64,000 bases of DNA from Burkholderiales bacterium (GTDB lineage: Bacteria; Pseudomonadota; Gammaproteobacteria; Burkholderiales; Burkholderiaceae_C): assembly GCA_016702555.1 (NCBI GenBank), contig JADJDV010000006.1, positions 496,001-560,000 of the forward strand, given 5' to 3'. Shown piece by piece: positions 1-10,610 of the stretch (its first letter is position 1; each line of letters opens with the position of its first letter). Below the pieces are notes generated by a model. The model saw only the letters and a program-made list of their open reading frames with translations. It searched no databases and was not told the origin of the DNA. Made by a program: the position numbers and the translations under genes.

Positions 1-614
1 TTGCTGCCGGTGAACACGGTGGCCACCTGCGGCACCACGTAGCTGACCAGGAACACCACGATGACGATCGACAGCAGCGTGACGATGGCCGGGTAAAGCG
101 CGGCGCCGAACAGCTTGGCCTTGAGTGCCTGGCGATCTTCCAGGTCGTCGGCCAGGCGCTCCAGCACCAGGCCCAGGTTGCCGCCCTGTTCGCCGGCACC
201 GATGACGGCGGTGTAGACGGCCGAGAACTCGCGCGGGTGCTGCGCCATCGCCCGCGCCAGCGGCGAGCCGGCGTTGACCTCGGCGCGCAGGCTGGCGATC
301 AGGTTGCGCTGGCGTTCGTCCTCGGCCTCGTCGGCCAGCGCGGTGAGTGAGCGCTCCAGCGGCAGCCCGGACGTGATCAGGCCGGCCAGCTGCCGCGTCC
401 AGATCGCCAGCCGGGTGCCGTTCAGCACGCGCCCGCCGCCGATCGGCCGCGTCAGCACCGAGCCGGCGCCGTCGCCGGCCACCGGCTCCACGCGCATCGG
501 CACCAGCGCCTGCCCGCGCAGCAGCGCGCGCGCCGCCTTCACCGAGTCGGCGTCGATCACCCCCTTGCGGGTCTTGCCGTCGGCTTGCAGGGCTTCGAAG
601 GTGTAGGCGGGCAC
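1..614 (-). CDS. gspF: Type II secretion system inner-membrane protein GspF (partial)
   Basis: This is the N-terminal ~204 residues of a GspF/PilC-type polytopic membrane protein, cut by the window start. It reads from a GTG at 614 and begins VPAYTFEALQADGKTRKG, the conserved opening of the family. A first GspF domain follows (TRQLAGLITSGLPLERSL, then GEQGGNLGLVLERLADDLE), and the first transmembrane segment near the cut includes the stretch IVVFLVSYVVPQVATVF. GspF is the inner-membrane platform that couples the secretion ATPase to pseudopilus assembly. No other gsp genes are visible here; they would lie to the left. The family is clear. Type II secretion rather than type IV pilus is inferred from the N-terminal sequence style. 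Confidence 0.9.
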   Translation of the reverse strand, partial: MPAYTFEALQADGKTRKGVIDADSVKAARALLRGQALVPMRVEPVAGDGAGSVLTRPIGGGRVLNGTRLAIWTRQLAGLITSGLPLERSLTALADEAEDERQRNLIASLRAEVNAGSPLARAMAQHPREFSAVYTAVIGAGEQGGNLGLVLERLADDLEDRQALKAKLFGAALYPAIVTLLSIVIVVFLVSYVVPQVATVFTGS

Positions 615-694
615 GGGCGGGCGGTCGGGCGCGATGAGTTGGCGCCAATGGTAGTCGCTGGGTTCGCGGCGCGGCGGCTGCCCGCGCGCGGGGC

Positions 695-1555
695 TCAGGC
701 CGGCGTGAACGCCAGCCGCACGTAGATCGGCGCGTAGGCCTCGGCCTGCGTCACCTCGACCAGGTTTTCCTTGGCCAGCTCCAGCAGCGCGATCAGCGTC
801 ACCACCAGCACCGGCACCCCCTTGGCTGGGTCGAACAAATCCTCGAACGGCGCGAAGCGCCGGCCCTGCAATTTCTTCAGCACGATCGACATGTGCTCGC
901 GCACGCTCAGCTGCTCGCGCGTGATCTTGTGGTGCTGCACCAGCCTGGCGCGCCCCCGGATGTCGGCCCAGGCCGATTGCAGGTCGGCCAGCTCGACGTC
1001 GGGAAAGCGCGGCGCCAGCGCCTGCTCGACGTGCACCTGCGCCTTCAGGAAATCGCGCCCGAACAGCGGCAGATCGGCCAGCTGGCTGGCGGCCAGCTTC
1101 ATCTGCTCGTATTCCAGCAGGCGGCGCACCAGCTCGGCGCGCGGGTCCTCGGGCTCCTGCCCTTCGACGCTCTTGCGTGGCGGCAGCAGCATGCGCGACT
1201 TGATCTCGATCAGCATCGCCGCCATCAGCAGGTACTCGGCCGCCAGTTCCAGGTTGCGGCTGCGCACTTCGTCGACATAGCTCAGGTACTGGCGCGTCAC
1301 CGCCGCCATCGGGATGTCGAGGATGTTGAAGTTCTGCTTGCGGATCAGGTACAGCAGCAGGTCCAGCGGCCCCTCGAAGGCTTCCAGAAACACCTCCAGC
1401 GCGTCGGGCGGGATGTACAGGTCGGTCGGCAGCTGAAACAGCGGCTCGCCGTACAGACGCGCCACCGCCACGTGGTCCACCACCTCGGGCAGGCTGACCT
1501 GCGCCGGTGGGTGGTCCAGCAGCTGATCGGGATCGGCCAACGCCATGGATGTCAT
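695..1555 (-). CDS. scpA: Segregation and condensation protein A
   Basis: ScpA is the kleisin subunit of the bacterial SMC-ScpAB condensin, which helps compact and segregate the chromosome. The 286-residue product has the typical ScpA core beginning near residue 55 (FEGPLDLLLYLIRKQNFNIL). This is followed by YLLMAAMLIEIKSRMLLP, the most conserved stretch of the family. The length is normal apart from an N-terminal extension of about 50 residues, common in Burkholderiales, so the true start could be the second ATG (residue 4). No scpB or smc is adjacent. It lies downstream of the DUF3460 gene on the same strand, a common neighbourhood in this order. Confidence 0.95.
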   Translation of the reverse strand: MTSMALADPDQLLDHPPAQVSLPEVVDHVAVARLYGEPLFQLPTDLYIPPDALEVFLEAFEGPLDLLLYLIRKQNFNILDIPMAAVTRQYLSYVDEVRSRNLELAAEYLLMAAMLIEIKSRMLLPPRKSVEGQEPEDPRAELVRRLLEYEQMKLAASQLADLPLFGRDFLKAQVHVEQALAPRFPDVELADLQSAWADIRGRARLVQHHKITREQLSVREHMSIVLKKLQGRRFAPFEDLFDPAKGVPVLVVTLIALLELAKENLVEVTQAEAYAPIYVRLAFTPA

Positions 1556-1620
1556 CGGTGGCAGCGCGGCTCACGCGCGCTGCCGCCGCCGCAGGGCGGG
1601 CGGGCGGGCGTGCGGTGCGT

Positions 1621-1845
1621 TCACTCGGTGCTCGGCGCCATGTCGTAATAGACATAGCCCGATTGCGCCACCTTGCCGGCGCGAAACTCGGCCTGCAGAT
1701 CGCGGTCGATGCGCCTGTCCCACAGCAGGGCGCGGCCTTCGCGCTGCTTGCGGTCGAGTTCGGGCCGGGTCTGCTTGAGATCCTCGATGAACTGCGTGGC
1801 ATCGGAGCGGTAATGCGGGCGTTGGAAGATGCGGGCGAGCGACAT
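1621..1845 (-). CDS. DUF3460 family small protein
   Basis: A 74-residue soluble, highly charged protein that matches the DUF3460 family of Burkholderiales by its opening (RIFQRPHYRSDATQFIEDLK) and its ending VAQSGYVYYDMAPSTE. No biochemical role is known. It has no signal peptide or membrane segment. It is encoded just upstream of scpA on the same strand, with a 65-nt gap, and may be co-transcribed. The family assignment is fairly secure, and the function is unknown. Confidence 0.8.
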   Translation of the reverse strand: MSLARIFQRPHYRSDATQFIEDLKQTRPELDRKQREGRALLWDRRIDRDLQAEFRAGKVAQSGYVYYDMAPSTE

Positions 1846-1944
1846 AATGCTTTTCCATGGTCCTTGTCGGACTGGTCTGACGGCGCCTCCACGGGCTGCC
1901 GCGTTACAAGACGGTTTCCACTCATTTTACCGGGCACACCCGCC

Positions 1945-2466
1945 ATGATCCATCGCTTCGACCGACTTCGCACCCTTGGCCTTGCCGGCCTGCTGGGCGC
2001 CGCCCTGGCGCTGGCCGCCTGCGACCCGCAGGCGATCCGCGAACTGGAGGAGGGCGTCTCCAGCGAGGCCGACGTGGTGCAGCGCTTCGGCCAGCCCGAG
2101 CGCGTGTGGCCCGAGGCCGGCGGCGCCAAGACCTTCGAGTACAACCGCCAGCCGGAAGGCCTGCGCAACTACATGATCACCATCGGGCCCGACGGCAAGA
2201 TGGCGGCGCTGCGCCAGGTGCTGACGGCCGACAATTTCCGTCGCGTGCAGCCCGGCATGGGCGTGGAAGAGGTGCGCCGCCTGCTCGGCAAGCCGGCCAA
2301 GCAGGTGCCGTATCAGTTGCAGAACCAGATCGTCTGGACCTGGAAGTTTCTTGAGCCGCCGAGCGAGACCAAGGCCTTCAACGTCGTGCTCAGCCCCGAC
2401 TACCGCGTGATCCGCACCGAGGTGGGGCCGGATCCGGATGGGCCGGACATGCGCGGGGGCGGCTGA
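1945..2466 (+). CDS. BamE/SmpA-like outer-membrane lipoprotein
   Basis: A 173-residue lipoprotein. The signal peptide ends in a lipobox (ALALAAC, acylated Cys at about residue 26). The mature part carries two repeats of the BamE/OmlA fold: GVSSEADVVQRFGQPERVW and, near residue 110, VQPGMGVEEVRRLLGKPAKQ. Each is followed by a strand with an aromatic-rich segment (FEYNRQPEG, QIVWTWKF). BamE proteins support outer-membrane beta-barrel assembly. This one has a duplicated domain and is not the canonical bamE beside fur, so a role as a BamE paralogue is only inferred. It starts at the ATG at 1945. A longer reading frame upstream has no lipoprotein signal and is rejected. Confidence 0.8.
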   Translation: MIHRFDRLRTLGLAGLLGAALALAACDPQAIRELEEGVSSEADVVQRFGQPERVWPEAGGAKTFEYNRQPEGLRNYMITIGPDGKMAALRQVLTADNFRRVQPGMGVEEVRRLLGKPAKQVPYQLQNQIVWTWKFLEPPSETKAFNVVLSPDYRVIRTEVGPDPDGPDMRGGG

Positions 2467-2527
2467 GGCGGAGGTTCGGCGTGCGGCGTTGAGCGTGAAA
2501 GCCGGACTGCTCGCGCCCGCTCAACGC

Positions 2528-4210
2528 TCAACGCTCAACGCCGAGTCCGGCAACGGCGGCATCAATGGCATGCGCCACGTCGGGTTGCAGGTCGTCCACC
2601 GCATCCTGCACCAGCAGCGCCTGCAGGCCGGTGCGGTGGGCGATGTCGAGCGGCTGGCCGATCAGGCCGGCGACGATCAGGCGCACGCCCTCCTTGCGGC
2701 AGGTCTTGAGCAGACTTTCCAGCGCCTCGGCGCCGGTCGAATCGAGGTAGATCACGTTCTTCAGGTCCAGCACCAGCGTGTGCGGCGGCAGCTGGTCTTC
2801 CAGTTGCTCGATCAGATTGGTGGCGCCGAAGAACAGTGCGCCGTACAGGCGCCAGGCCTGTATCTGCTCGGCGTGGCCCGCCAGCGCGGGGTGATCGGCG
2901 GCGCTCAGGCGCTCGGAGCGCGACAGGCTGGAAATGCGGTAGATGAAGGTCACGCAGGCGGCCAGGATGCCGAACTGCACCGCCACCGTCAGGTCGAACA
3001 CCACCGTCAGCAGGAACACCCCCAGCAGCGTCACGCGATACGGCAGCCGGTAGTTCCTGAGATGGGCGAACTCGCGCCACTCGCCCATGTTCCAGGCCAC
3101 GTACATCAGGATCGCCGCCAGCGTGGCCAGCGGAATCGAGGCCGCCAGCGGCGCCGCCACCAGGATCACCAGCAGCAGCGCCAACGCGTGCACGATGCCG
3201 GCGACCGGCGTGCGCGCGCCGCTCTTCACGTTGGTCATGGTGCGGGCGATGGTGCCGGTGGCCGGCATGCCGCCGAACAGCGGCGTGACGAAGTTGGCCA
3301 GCCCCTGCGCCATCAGCTCCTGATTGGGGTCGTGGCGGTCGCCGATGACGCCATCGGCCACGCGCGCGCACAGCAGCGATTCGATGGCGCCCAGCAGCGC
3401 CAGCGTGATGGTCGGCATCAGCAGAAAGCGCGCCGATTCCCAGCTGAAGCTGGGCAGCGCGAACTCGGGCAGCGCCGCGGGAATACCGCCGAAGCGGCTG
3501 CCGATGGTCTCCACCGGAATGCCGAACACGCCCACCGCCGCGGTGGCGATGACCAGCGCCACGATCGAGCCCGGCACGCTGCTGAGCTTGCCCGAGAACT
3601 GCACCTTCGGCCCCAGCGCCGGCATCCAGCGCTGCCAGCCGACCACGAGCAGCAGCGAGGCCGCCGCCACCCCCAGCGCCCAGGGGTTGAGCGTGCCAAT
3701 GTGGGTGCCCAGCGCGCCCAGGATGCCGAAGAAGTCGCCCGGCATCTTCTCGATCGACAGGCCGAGAAAATCCTTGATCTGCGACAGCGCCACCAGCACC
3801 GCGATGCCGTTGGTGAAGCCGATGATCACCGAGATCGGGATGAAGCGCACCAGCGTGCCCAGCTTGAACAGGCCCATCAGGAACAGCAGCATGCCCGACA
3901 GCGCGGTGGCGATGATCAGGTTGGCGATGCCGTAGCGCTCGACGATGCCGTAGACGATGACGATGAAGGCGCCCGCCGGCCCGCCGATCTGCACCCGGCT
4001 GCCGCCCAGCGCGGCGATCAGAAAGCCGGCGATGATGGTGGTGAACAGCCCCGCCTCGGGCTTCAGGCCGGACGCGATGGCGAAGGCCATCGCCAGCGGC
4101 AGCGCCACCACCGCCACCGTCAGCCCGGCGCCGAAGTCGCGGCCGAAGTCCTCCCGGCGGTAGCCGTGCATGGAGTCGAGCAGACGGGGGCGGAAGCGGG
4201 CGATGGGCAT
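2528..4210 (-). CDS. SulP family anion transporter with STAS domain
   Basis: A 560-residue SLC26/SulP permease. The N-terminal half begins YRREDFGRDFGAGLTVAVVA and contains roughly 10-12 hydrophobic segments, including the family signature around GLKPEAGLFTTIIAGFL. The C-terminal ~110 residues form a STAS domain (LVLDLKNVIYLDSTGAEALE), the cytoplasmic regulatory module. SulP proteins move sulfate, bicarbonate or dicarboxylates, usually by proton or sodium symport. The substrate cannot be read from the sequence, and there is no sulfur-assimilation or carbonic-anhydrase gene next to it. It is a stand-alone gene, with metG downstream on the same strand. Confidence 0.9.
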   Translation of the reverse strand: MPIARFRPRLLDSMHGYRREDFGRDFGAGLTVAVVALPLAMAFAIASGLKPEAGLFTTIIAGFLIAALGGSRVQIGGPAGAFIVIVYGIVERYGIANLIIATALSGMLLFLMGLFKLGTLVRFIPISVIIGFTNGIAVLVALSQIKDFLGLSIEKMPGDFFGILGALGTHIGTLNPWALGVAAASLLLVVGWQRWMPALGPKVQFSGKLSSVPGSIVALVIATAAVGVFGIPVETIGSRFGGIPAALPEFALPSFSWESARFLLMPTITLALLGAIESLLCARVADGVIGDRHDPNQELMAQGLANFVTPLFGGMPATGTIARTMTNVKSGARTPVAGIVHALALLLVILVAAPLAASIPLATLAAILMYVAWNMGEWREFAHLRNYRLPYRVTLLGVFLLTVVFDLTVAVQFGILAACVTFIYRISSLSRSERLSAADHPALAGHAEQIQAWRLYGALFFGATNLIEQLEDQLPPHTLVLDLKNVIYLDSTGAEALESLLKTCRKEGVRLIVAGLIGQPLDIAHRTGLQALLVQDAVDDLQPDVAHAIDAAVAGLGVER

Positions 4211-4366
4211 GCTCAGGGAACAGATGATCGGCCGAAATGAATAGTCGGCCGATCAAGCCATTTATATCTGATCAGGCGAAGTGCACGAAACGCACTTTGC
4301 TGCAGCGCAAACGAGAGTCCGCATGGCTTTGTCGCCATCTGAACTCGCGCTGCGGCTATCGACTGC

Positions 4367-6475
4367 TCAGCGCACCCGCATTCCTGGCTGTGCGCCCGGC
4401 GTCGGCTCCAGCACGAAGATGCCGGGGTGGGCTTTCTCGTCGCCGTGGCTGGCGGCCAGCACCATGCCTTCGCTGACACCGAACTTCATCTTGCGCGGCG
4501 CCAGGTTGGCGACCAGCACCGTCAGCCTGCCCTTCAGGTCTTCCGGCTGGTAGGCGCTGGCGATGCCGCTGAAGACCTTGCGCAGTTTCGGTGCGCCGTC
4601 GTCGCCGGTCTCGCCCGCGTCCAGCGTCAACTGCAGCAGCTTGGTCGAACCCTCAACCGCCTCGCAGTCGACGATTTTTGCGATGCGCAGGTCGGTCCTG
4701 ACGAAGTCGTCGATCGTGATGGTGGGCGCCAGCGCCTCGCCGCCTGGGGTGTGCGCACCAGCGACGGCTTCTGAATCGATCGCAGCCAGCGCTTGCGGCG
4801 TGGGCGCCGGGGGTTCAAACAGCGTCTCCAACTGCTTCATGTCCACGCGCTGCATCAGGTGCTTGTATTCACCGATCTGCGCGCCGGCGCCGAGCGGCTT
4901 CAAGGCATCGTCAAAGCTCTCGGGCGGCACCATCAGGAAGAAGGCCACGTCCGCCGCCAGCTTTGGCAGCATGGGCTTCAGGTAGATGGTGAGGATGCGG
5001 AAGGCCTCGATGCAGGTGCTGCACACGTCCTGCAGGCGCTCGTCCTGGCCCGCCTGCTTGGCGATTTCCCACGGCTTGTTGGCGTCAACATAGGCGTTGA
5101 CCTTGTCGCACAGCGCCATGACCTCGCGCACCACCTTGCCGGTTTCCCGCTGCTCGTACAGCTCGGTGATGGCGGGCAGCGCGGCGCGCAGCGCGTCCAG
5201 CAGCGCCACGCCGTCGGCGCCGATCACGCCCAGGCGGCCGTCGAAGCGCTTGGCGATGAAGCCCGCGGCGCGGCTGGCGATGTTGATGAACTTGCCCACC
5301 AGGTCGCTGTTGACGCGCAGCATGAAGTCTTCGGCATTGAAGTCGATGTCTTCGTTGCGGCCCGACAGCTTGGCGGCGATGTAGTAGCGCAGCCATTCGG
5401 GGTTCATGCCCAGGCTCAGGTACTTGAGCGGGTCCAGGCCAGTGCCACGGCTCTTGCTCATCTTCTCGCCGTTGTTCACGGTGAGGAAGCCGTGCACGAA
5501 CACCTTGTTGGGCACCTTGCGGCCGCTGAACTTCAGCATCGCGGGCCAGAACAGGGTGTGGAAGGTGATGATGTCCTTGCCGATGAAGTGGACCTGCTCC
5601 AGGTCGGGCCGCGCCATGTAGGCCTCGTAACTTTCGCCCCGCTTTTCAAGCAGGTTCTTCAGGCTGGCCAGGTAGCCAATGGGCGCGTCGAGCCACACAT
5701 AAAAGTATTTGCCCGGCGCGTCGGGGATTTCGATGCCGAAGTAGGGCGCGTCGCGCGAGATGTCCCAGTCGCCCATCTTGGGCTTGCCATCTTCACCGGG
5801 GGCGATCCATTCGGTGATCTTGTTCAGCACCTCGGGTTGCACGGCACCACTGGTGGTCCATTCTTTCAAGAACTCGATGCAGCGCGGGTCGGACAGCTTG
5901 AAGAAGAAGTGCTCGCTGCTCTTCAGCTCGGGCTTGGCGCCCGACAGGGCCGAATAGGGCTCGATCAGCTCGGTCGGTGCATACACGGCGCCGCACACCT
6001 CGCAGTTGTCGCCGTACTGGTCCTTGGCGTGGCAGTTGGGGCATTCGCCCTTGATGAAGCGGTCGGGCAGGAACATGCCCTTTTCGGGGTCGAAAAACTG
6101 CTCGATGACGCGCGACTCGATCAGGCCATTGGCCTTCAAATCTTTGTAGATGGCCTGCGCGAGCGCGGTGTTCTCGGGGCTGTGCGTGCTGTGCCAGTTG
6201 TCGTGGCTGATCAGAAAGCCGTCAAGATAAGGCTTGCGCCCGGCCTGGATGCCGGCGACGAAAGCCTCGGGCGTCTTGCCGGCCTTTTCGGCCGCGATCA
6301 TGATCGGCGCGCCGTGCGCGTCGTCGGCGCCGACGAAGTTGACCGCGTGGCCCTGCATGCGCTGAAACCGTACCCAGATGTCGGCCTGGATGTATTCCAT
6401 GATGTGGCCGATGTGGAAATTGCCGTTGGCGTACGGCAGCGCGGTGGTGACGAAAATCTGGCGGGGGGCGGGCAT
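4367..6475 (-). CDS. metG: Methionyl-tRNA synthetase
   Basis: Charges tRNA-Met with methionine in the cytoplasm. The 702-residue product starts MPAPRQIFVTTALPYANG, with the HIGH-type motif GNFHIGHIMEY. Its zinc-binding insert has paired Cys motifs (CPNCHAKDQYGDNCEVC). The KMSKS motif appears as NGEKMSKSRGT, followed by the anticodon-binding helical domain. The last ~110 residues are the C-terminal tRNA-binding (Trbp111-like) dimerisation domain, with DLRIAKIVDCEAVEGS. The ATG at 6475 fits the family. Upstream ATGs at 6511 and 6586 add only unconserved residues. The divergent neighbour, beyond a ruined patatin gene, is mrp, the usual arrangement in Burkholderiales. Confidence 0.97.
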   Translation of the reverse strand: MPAPRQIFVTTALPYANGNFHIGHIMEYIQADIWVRFQRMQGHAVNFVGADDAHGAPIMIAAEKAGKTPEAFVAGIQAGRKPYLDGFLISHDNWHSTHSPENTALAQAIYKDLKANGLIESRVIEQFFDPEKGMFLPDRFIKGECPNCHAKDQYGDNCEVCGAVYAPTELIEPYSALSGAKPELKSSEHFFFKLSDPRCIEFLKEWTTSGAVQPEVLNKITEWIAPGEDGKPKMGDWDISRDAPYFGIEIPDAPGKYFYVWLDAPIGYLASLKNLLEKRGESYEAYMARPDLEQVHFIGKDIITFHTLFWPAMLKFSGRKVPNKVFVHGFLTVNNGEKMSKSRGTGLDPLKYLSLGMNPEWLRYYIAAKLSGRNEDIDFNAEDFMLRVNSDLVGKFINIASRAAGFIAKRFDGRLGVIGADGVALLDALRAALPAITELYEQRETGKVVREVMALCDKVNAYVDANKPWEIAKQAGQDERLQDVCSTCIEAFRILTIYLKPMLPKLAADVAFFLMVPPESFDDALKPLGAGAQIGEYKHLMQRVDMKQLETLFEPPAPTPQALAAIDSEAVAGAHTPGGEALAPTITIDDFVRTDLRIAKIVDCEAVEGSTKLLQLTLDAGETGDDGAPKLRKVFSGIASAYQPEDLKGRLTVLVANLAPRKMKFGVSEGMVLAASHGDEKAHPGIFVLEPTPGAQPGMRVR

Positions 6476-6540
6476 GCGGCGCGGCTCTCGAAAGGCAGGG
6501 GAACCTGACATTTTAGGCAGCGCCGCCGTGGCACCCATGC

Positions 6541-7139
6541 TCAGCGCAGGTCGGGTGCCGTGTCGTGCCAGTGGAAGAAGCGGCAAATGTCGAGGCGCCG
6601 CTCGGGCGCCACCGTCGACCGCGTGTGGTTGACGCGCTCCAGTTGGTCAATGTCCATCGCCAGCGTGTCGAGGAAGATCGCCGACAGCGCATGGCCGGTC
6701 ACCTGGGCCAGCGAGGGGTAATCGCCGGTCACCGACTCCGGCTGGCCGGCGCGCAGGTGGCCAGAAACACGACCGGGATCGCCGACGAGGCCATCAGGTG
6801 CTCGACGCCGATGCGCGTGTGCAGCGCGCGCCGCTGCGTGCGCGCCCAGTCCTGCATGTCGCCGACGGCGTCGTACAAGCTCAGGTGCTCGCCACGGGCA
6901 TGGCTCGACGCGGTCACGGCCAACCCGCGCAGATGGCCGGCCGCCAGCAGCCCGGACAGGCACTCGAACGACAACTCGGCCTGCAGCAGTTCGCGCAGCG
7001 GCTGGTTGTCAAGCAGCGAGCGCGGCTGCCGCGGCGCGCCGCACCGCCAGGCCCTGCCCCGTCCCGGCAGCGCCAGTGCCTGCAGCACGCCGACCTGGTA
7101 GGCGGCGCACGCCTTGGGTGAGCGGGTCGATCGGCGCAT
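6541..7139 (-). pseudogene. Degraded patatin-like phospholipase
   Basis: Remnant of a patatin/RssA-type lipid hydrolase. The first reading frame (from about 7139) keeps AAYQVGVLQALA, normally preceded by the GGG oxyanion loop, which is corrupted here. It also keeps LLDNQPLRELL, LAVTASSHARGEHLSLYD and IGVEHLMASSAIPVVF. The segment that should hold the GxSxG nucleophile is missing between the first two blocks. After about 6740 homology continues in another frame (SAIFLDTLAMDIDQLERVN). An internal deletion plus a frameshift makes it non-functional. It sits in the metG-mrp gap. An intact patatin paralogue lies at 32823-34013. Confidence 0.7.
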
Positions 7140-7226
7140 TCATGGGTTTTCGGTGAGGTCTTGACTGGGCACAAGCGCGCGCGCCCACGTGCCGACTAGA
7201 CTAGCGGCTCCATTGAAAGAGCGCAA

Positions 7227-8318
7227 ATGACTATTCAGGATCAAGACGTACTGCAGGCTCTCGCGGCCGTCATCGACCCCAACACGGGCAAGGACTTCGT
7301 CTCGGCCAAGCAGGTGAAGAACCTGCTGGTGAGCGGCGGCGACGTGGCGTTCGACGTCGAACTGGGTTACCCGGCCAAGAGCCAGATCCCGGCGCTGCGC
7401 CAGGCGCTGATTGCCGCCGTGCGCGCGCTGCCGGGGGTGGACAACGTGTCGGTCAACGTCAGCACCAAGGTGATCGCGCACGCCGTGCAGCGCGGGCTGC
7501 AGTTGATGCCGAACGTCAAGAACATCATTGCCGTGGCCTCGGGCAAGGGCGGCGTCGGCAAGAGCACCACCGCCGTCAACCTGGCGCTGGCGCTGGCCGC
7601 CGAGGGCGCCGCCGTCGGTGTGCTGGACGCCGACATCTATGGCCCCAGCATGCCGATCATGCTGGGCGTCAGCGGCCGCCCCGAAAGCCGGGACGGCAAG
7701 AGCATGGAGCCGCTGGAGAACCATGGCGTGCAGGTCAGCTCGATCGGCTTCCTGGTCAACCCCGACGAAGCCATGATCTGGCGCGGCCCGATGGCCACGC
7801 AGGCGCTCGACCAGTTGCTGCGCCAGACCAACTGGCGCGCGCTCGACTACCTGGTGGTCGACATGCCGCCCGGCACCGGCGACATCCAGCTGACGCTGAG
7901 CCAGCGCGTGCCGATGACCGGCGCGGTGATCGTCACCACGCCGCAGGACATCGCCCTGGCCGACGCGCGCAAGGGCGTCACCATGTTCGAGAAGGTCGGC
8001 GTGCCGATCCTCGGCCTGGTCGAGAACATGGCCATGCACGTGTGCTCCAACTGCGGCCACGTCGAGCACATCTTCGGCGCCGAGGGCGGCAAGCGCTACG
8101 CGGCCGGGAAGGGCATCGACTACCTCGGTGCGCTGCCGCTGTCGCTGTCGATCCGCGAGCAGGCCGATGCCGGTCGCCCCAGCGTGGTGAGCGACCCCGA
8201 CGGCGAGGTAGCCGCCATCTACAAGAGCATCGCGCGCCAGGTGGCGATCAAGATCGCCGCCAAGGCCAAGGATTTTTCCAGCAAGTTCCCGTCGATCAAG
8301 GTCTCGCACGAGACTTGA
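7227..8318 (+). CDS. mrp: Mrp/ApbC-type iron-sulfur carrier ATPase
   Basis: A 363-residue P-loop protein of the Mrp/NBP35 family, which binds and transfers [4Fe-4S] clusters to apoproteins. An N-terminal MIP18/DUF59-like domain spans about residues 1-90. It is followed by the deviant Walker A ASGKGGVGKSTTAVNLALAL, the Mrp signature YLVVDMPPGTGDIQLTLSQ, and the CxxC cluster ligand pair in HVCSNCGHVEH. Length and domain order are typical. It diverges from metG, as is common in this order. A perfect 30-bp palindrome 4 nt after the stop probably acts as transcription terminator or mRNA end. Confidence 0.96.
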   Translation: MTIQDQDVLQALAAVIDPNTGKDFVSAKQVKNLLVSGGDVAFDVELGYPAKSQIPALRQALIAAVRALPGVDNVSVNVSTKVIAHAVQRGLQLMPNVKNIIAVASGKGGVGKSTTAVNLALALAAEGAAVGVLDADIYGPSMPIMLGVSGRPESRDGKSMEPLENHGVQVSSIGFLVNPDEAMIWRGPMATQALDQLLRQTNWRALDYLVVDMPPGTGDIQLTLSQRVPMTGAVIVTTPQDIALADARKGVTMFEKVGVPILGLVENMAMHVCSNCGHVEHIFGAEGGKRYAAGKGIDYLGALPLSLSIREQADAGRPSVVSDPDGEVAAIYKSIARQVAIKIAAKAKDFSSKFPSIKVSHET

Positions 8319-8322
8319 GAAA

Positions 8323-8352
8323 GTGTGAACGAATCCGCGGATTCGTTCACAC
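8323..8352. repeat. Perfect 30-bp palindrome downstream of mrp
   Basis: The sequence from 8323 to 8352 is a perfect inverted repeat with arms GTGTGAACGAATCCG and its complement and no loop. It begins 4 nt after the mrp stop codon. No T-run follows, so it is not a classical rho-independent terminator. The same left arm (GTGTGAACGAA) recurs immediately after the stop codon of the truncated haemoglobin gene at 34548-34558, which suggests a dispersed repeat placed at gene 3' ends. Confidence 0.75.
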
Positions 8353-8392
8353 CTTCTGACCCAAGCACATTCCGCAGAAGTGACCTCCGCAG

Positions 8393-8707
8393 TCAATAGG
8401 CGCCGAACAACGCATCCAGTGCGTTGACGATCAGGTGGCCTTGCGCGCGCAGGTTCGCCACCGGGGCTTTCAGTTCGGATGCAGGGATGGCGCCAATCGC
8501 CGCAGCATCCAGAAACACGGCGATGCCATCGACTTCAAAGCCGGGATTGAGGTCTCGCATGGGCAGGGGCAAGAGGCGGGCAGCCCGCATCGGCAGCACG
8601 ACGCGCGTGTGCAGACCGTCGATGAAGTCGTTCTGCACGTCAAGCAGGAACGGCGTCGCCTTGCGCAAAGCCGCGTCGGGGTGCCGGTACACGTCGAAGC
8701 GCGCCAT
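8393..8707 (-). CDS. ccdB: CcdB family toxin
   Basis: A 104-residue protein starting MARFDVYRHPD and containing PFLLDVQNDFIDGLHTRVV, both conserved in CcdB, the gyrase-poisoning toxin of the ccd system. The C-terminus (NALDALFGAY) corresponds to the gyrase-contact tail of CcdB, where the classical toxin ends W-G-I, so the final residues differ here. It follows its antitoxin gene with a 3-nt gap on the same strand. Whether this copy is toxic cannot be judged from sequence. It sits on the chromosome between mrp and the benzoate-CoA ligase gene. Confidence 0.88.
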   Translation of the reverse strand: MARFDVYRHPDAALRKATPFLLDVQNDFIDGLHTRVVLPMRAARLLPLPMRDLNPGFEVDGIAVFLDAAAIGAIPASELKAPVANLRAQGHLIVNALDALFGAY

Positions 8708-8710
8708 CGC

Positions 8711-8950
8711 TCAGAAACTCCGATATTTCGCCAGCGGCAGTCCTTCCTGGGCGATGCGCGCGTTGTACGCGGCAATGGCCTCCTGGTTGTCGGCATTCCA
8801 GCGCTCCCAGTAACGGCGCTGCACCTCCGCGGCCAGAAGCGCATCCACGGTCTGGGACAAATTCATGCCCATGCTGCGCGCAGCCTCCAGCACCTTGCTG
8901 TTGAGCGAAAGGTTGGTGGACTTCTTAGGCGCGTTATCGAAGCGGGGCAT
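8711..8950 (-). CDS. ccdA: CcdA family antitoxin
   Basis: A 79-residue protein starting MPRFDNAPKKSTNLSLN. The first ~45 residues look like a ribbon-helix-helix DNA-binding domain (KKSTNLSLNSKVLEAARSMG). The tail (NADNQEAIAAYNARIAQEG) matches the CcdA toxin-neutralising region (ENREGIEAYN-type). The ATG at 8950 is chosen because it matches the family start; an upstream ATG at 8980 adds ten unconserved residues. It is the first gene of the ccdAB operon. A 9-bp inverted repeat about 20 nt upstream is a good candidate for its own operator. Confidence 0.85.
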   Translation of the reverse strand: MPRFDNAPKKSTNLSLNSKVLEAARSMGMNLSQTVDALLAAEVQRRYWERWNADNQEAIAAYNARIAQEGLPLAKYRSF

Positions 8951-8968
8951 GATGGGTAAACCTGCACA

Positions 8969-8996
8969 ATTGATGCGCATAGTTTATCCGCATCAA

Positions 8997-8997
<1 letters not shown>
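8969..8997. promoter_or_regulatory. Putative ccdAB operator (inverted repeat)
   Basis: Perfect 9-bp arms ATTGATGCG (8969-8977) and CGCATCAAT (8989-8997) are separated by 11 nt, ending 19 nt upstream of the ccdA start. CcdA-type antitoxins autoregulate by binding such repeats, so this is a plausible operator. The right arm reaches the last base of the convergent-side gene bclA. That this site is bound by CcdA is inference. Confidence 0.45.
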
Positions 8998-10574
<1,577 letters not shown>

Positions 10575-10610
10575 GGGATGTCTCCGATTGCAATGTCGAA
10601 CTTCCATCCA

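Noticed and set aside
2438..4240. 600-codon plus-strand frame opposite the SulP gene
   Set aside because: Gln/His/Arg-rich shadow with no known domain, while the minus strand gives a complete SulP transporter.
4793..6508. Long plus-strand frame opposite metG
   Set aside because: Shadow of metG with no domain and no plausible start.
7140..8396. Minus-strand frame opposite mrp
   Set aside because: Arg/His-rich shadow of mrp with no domain.
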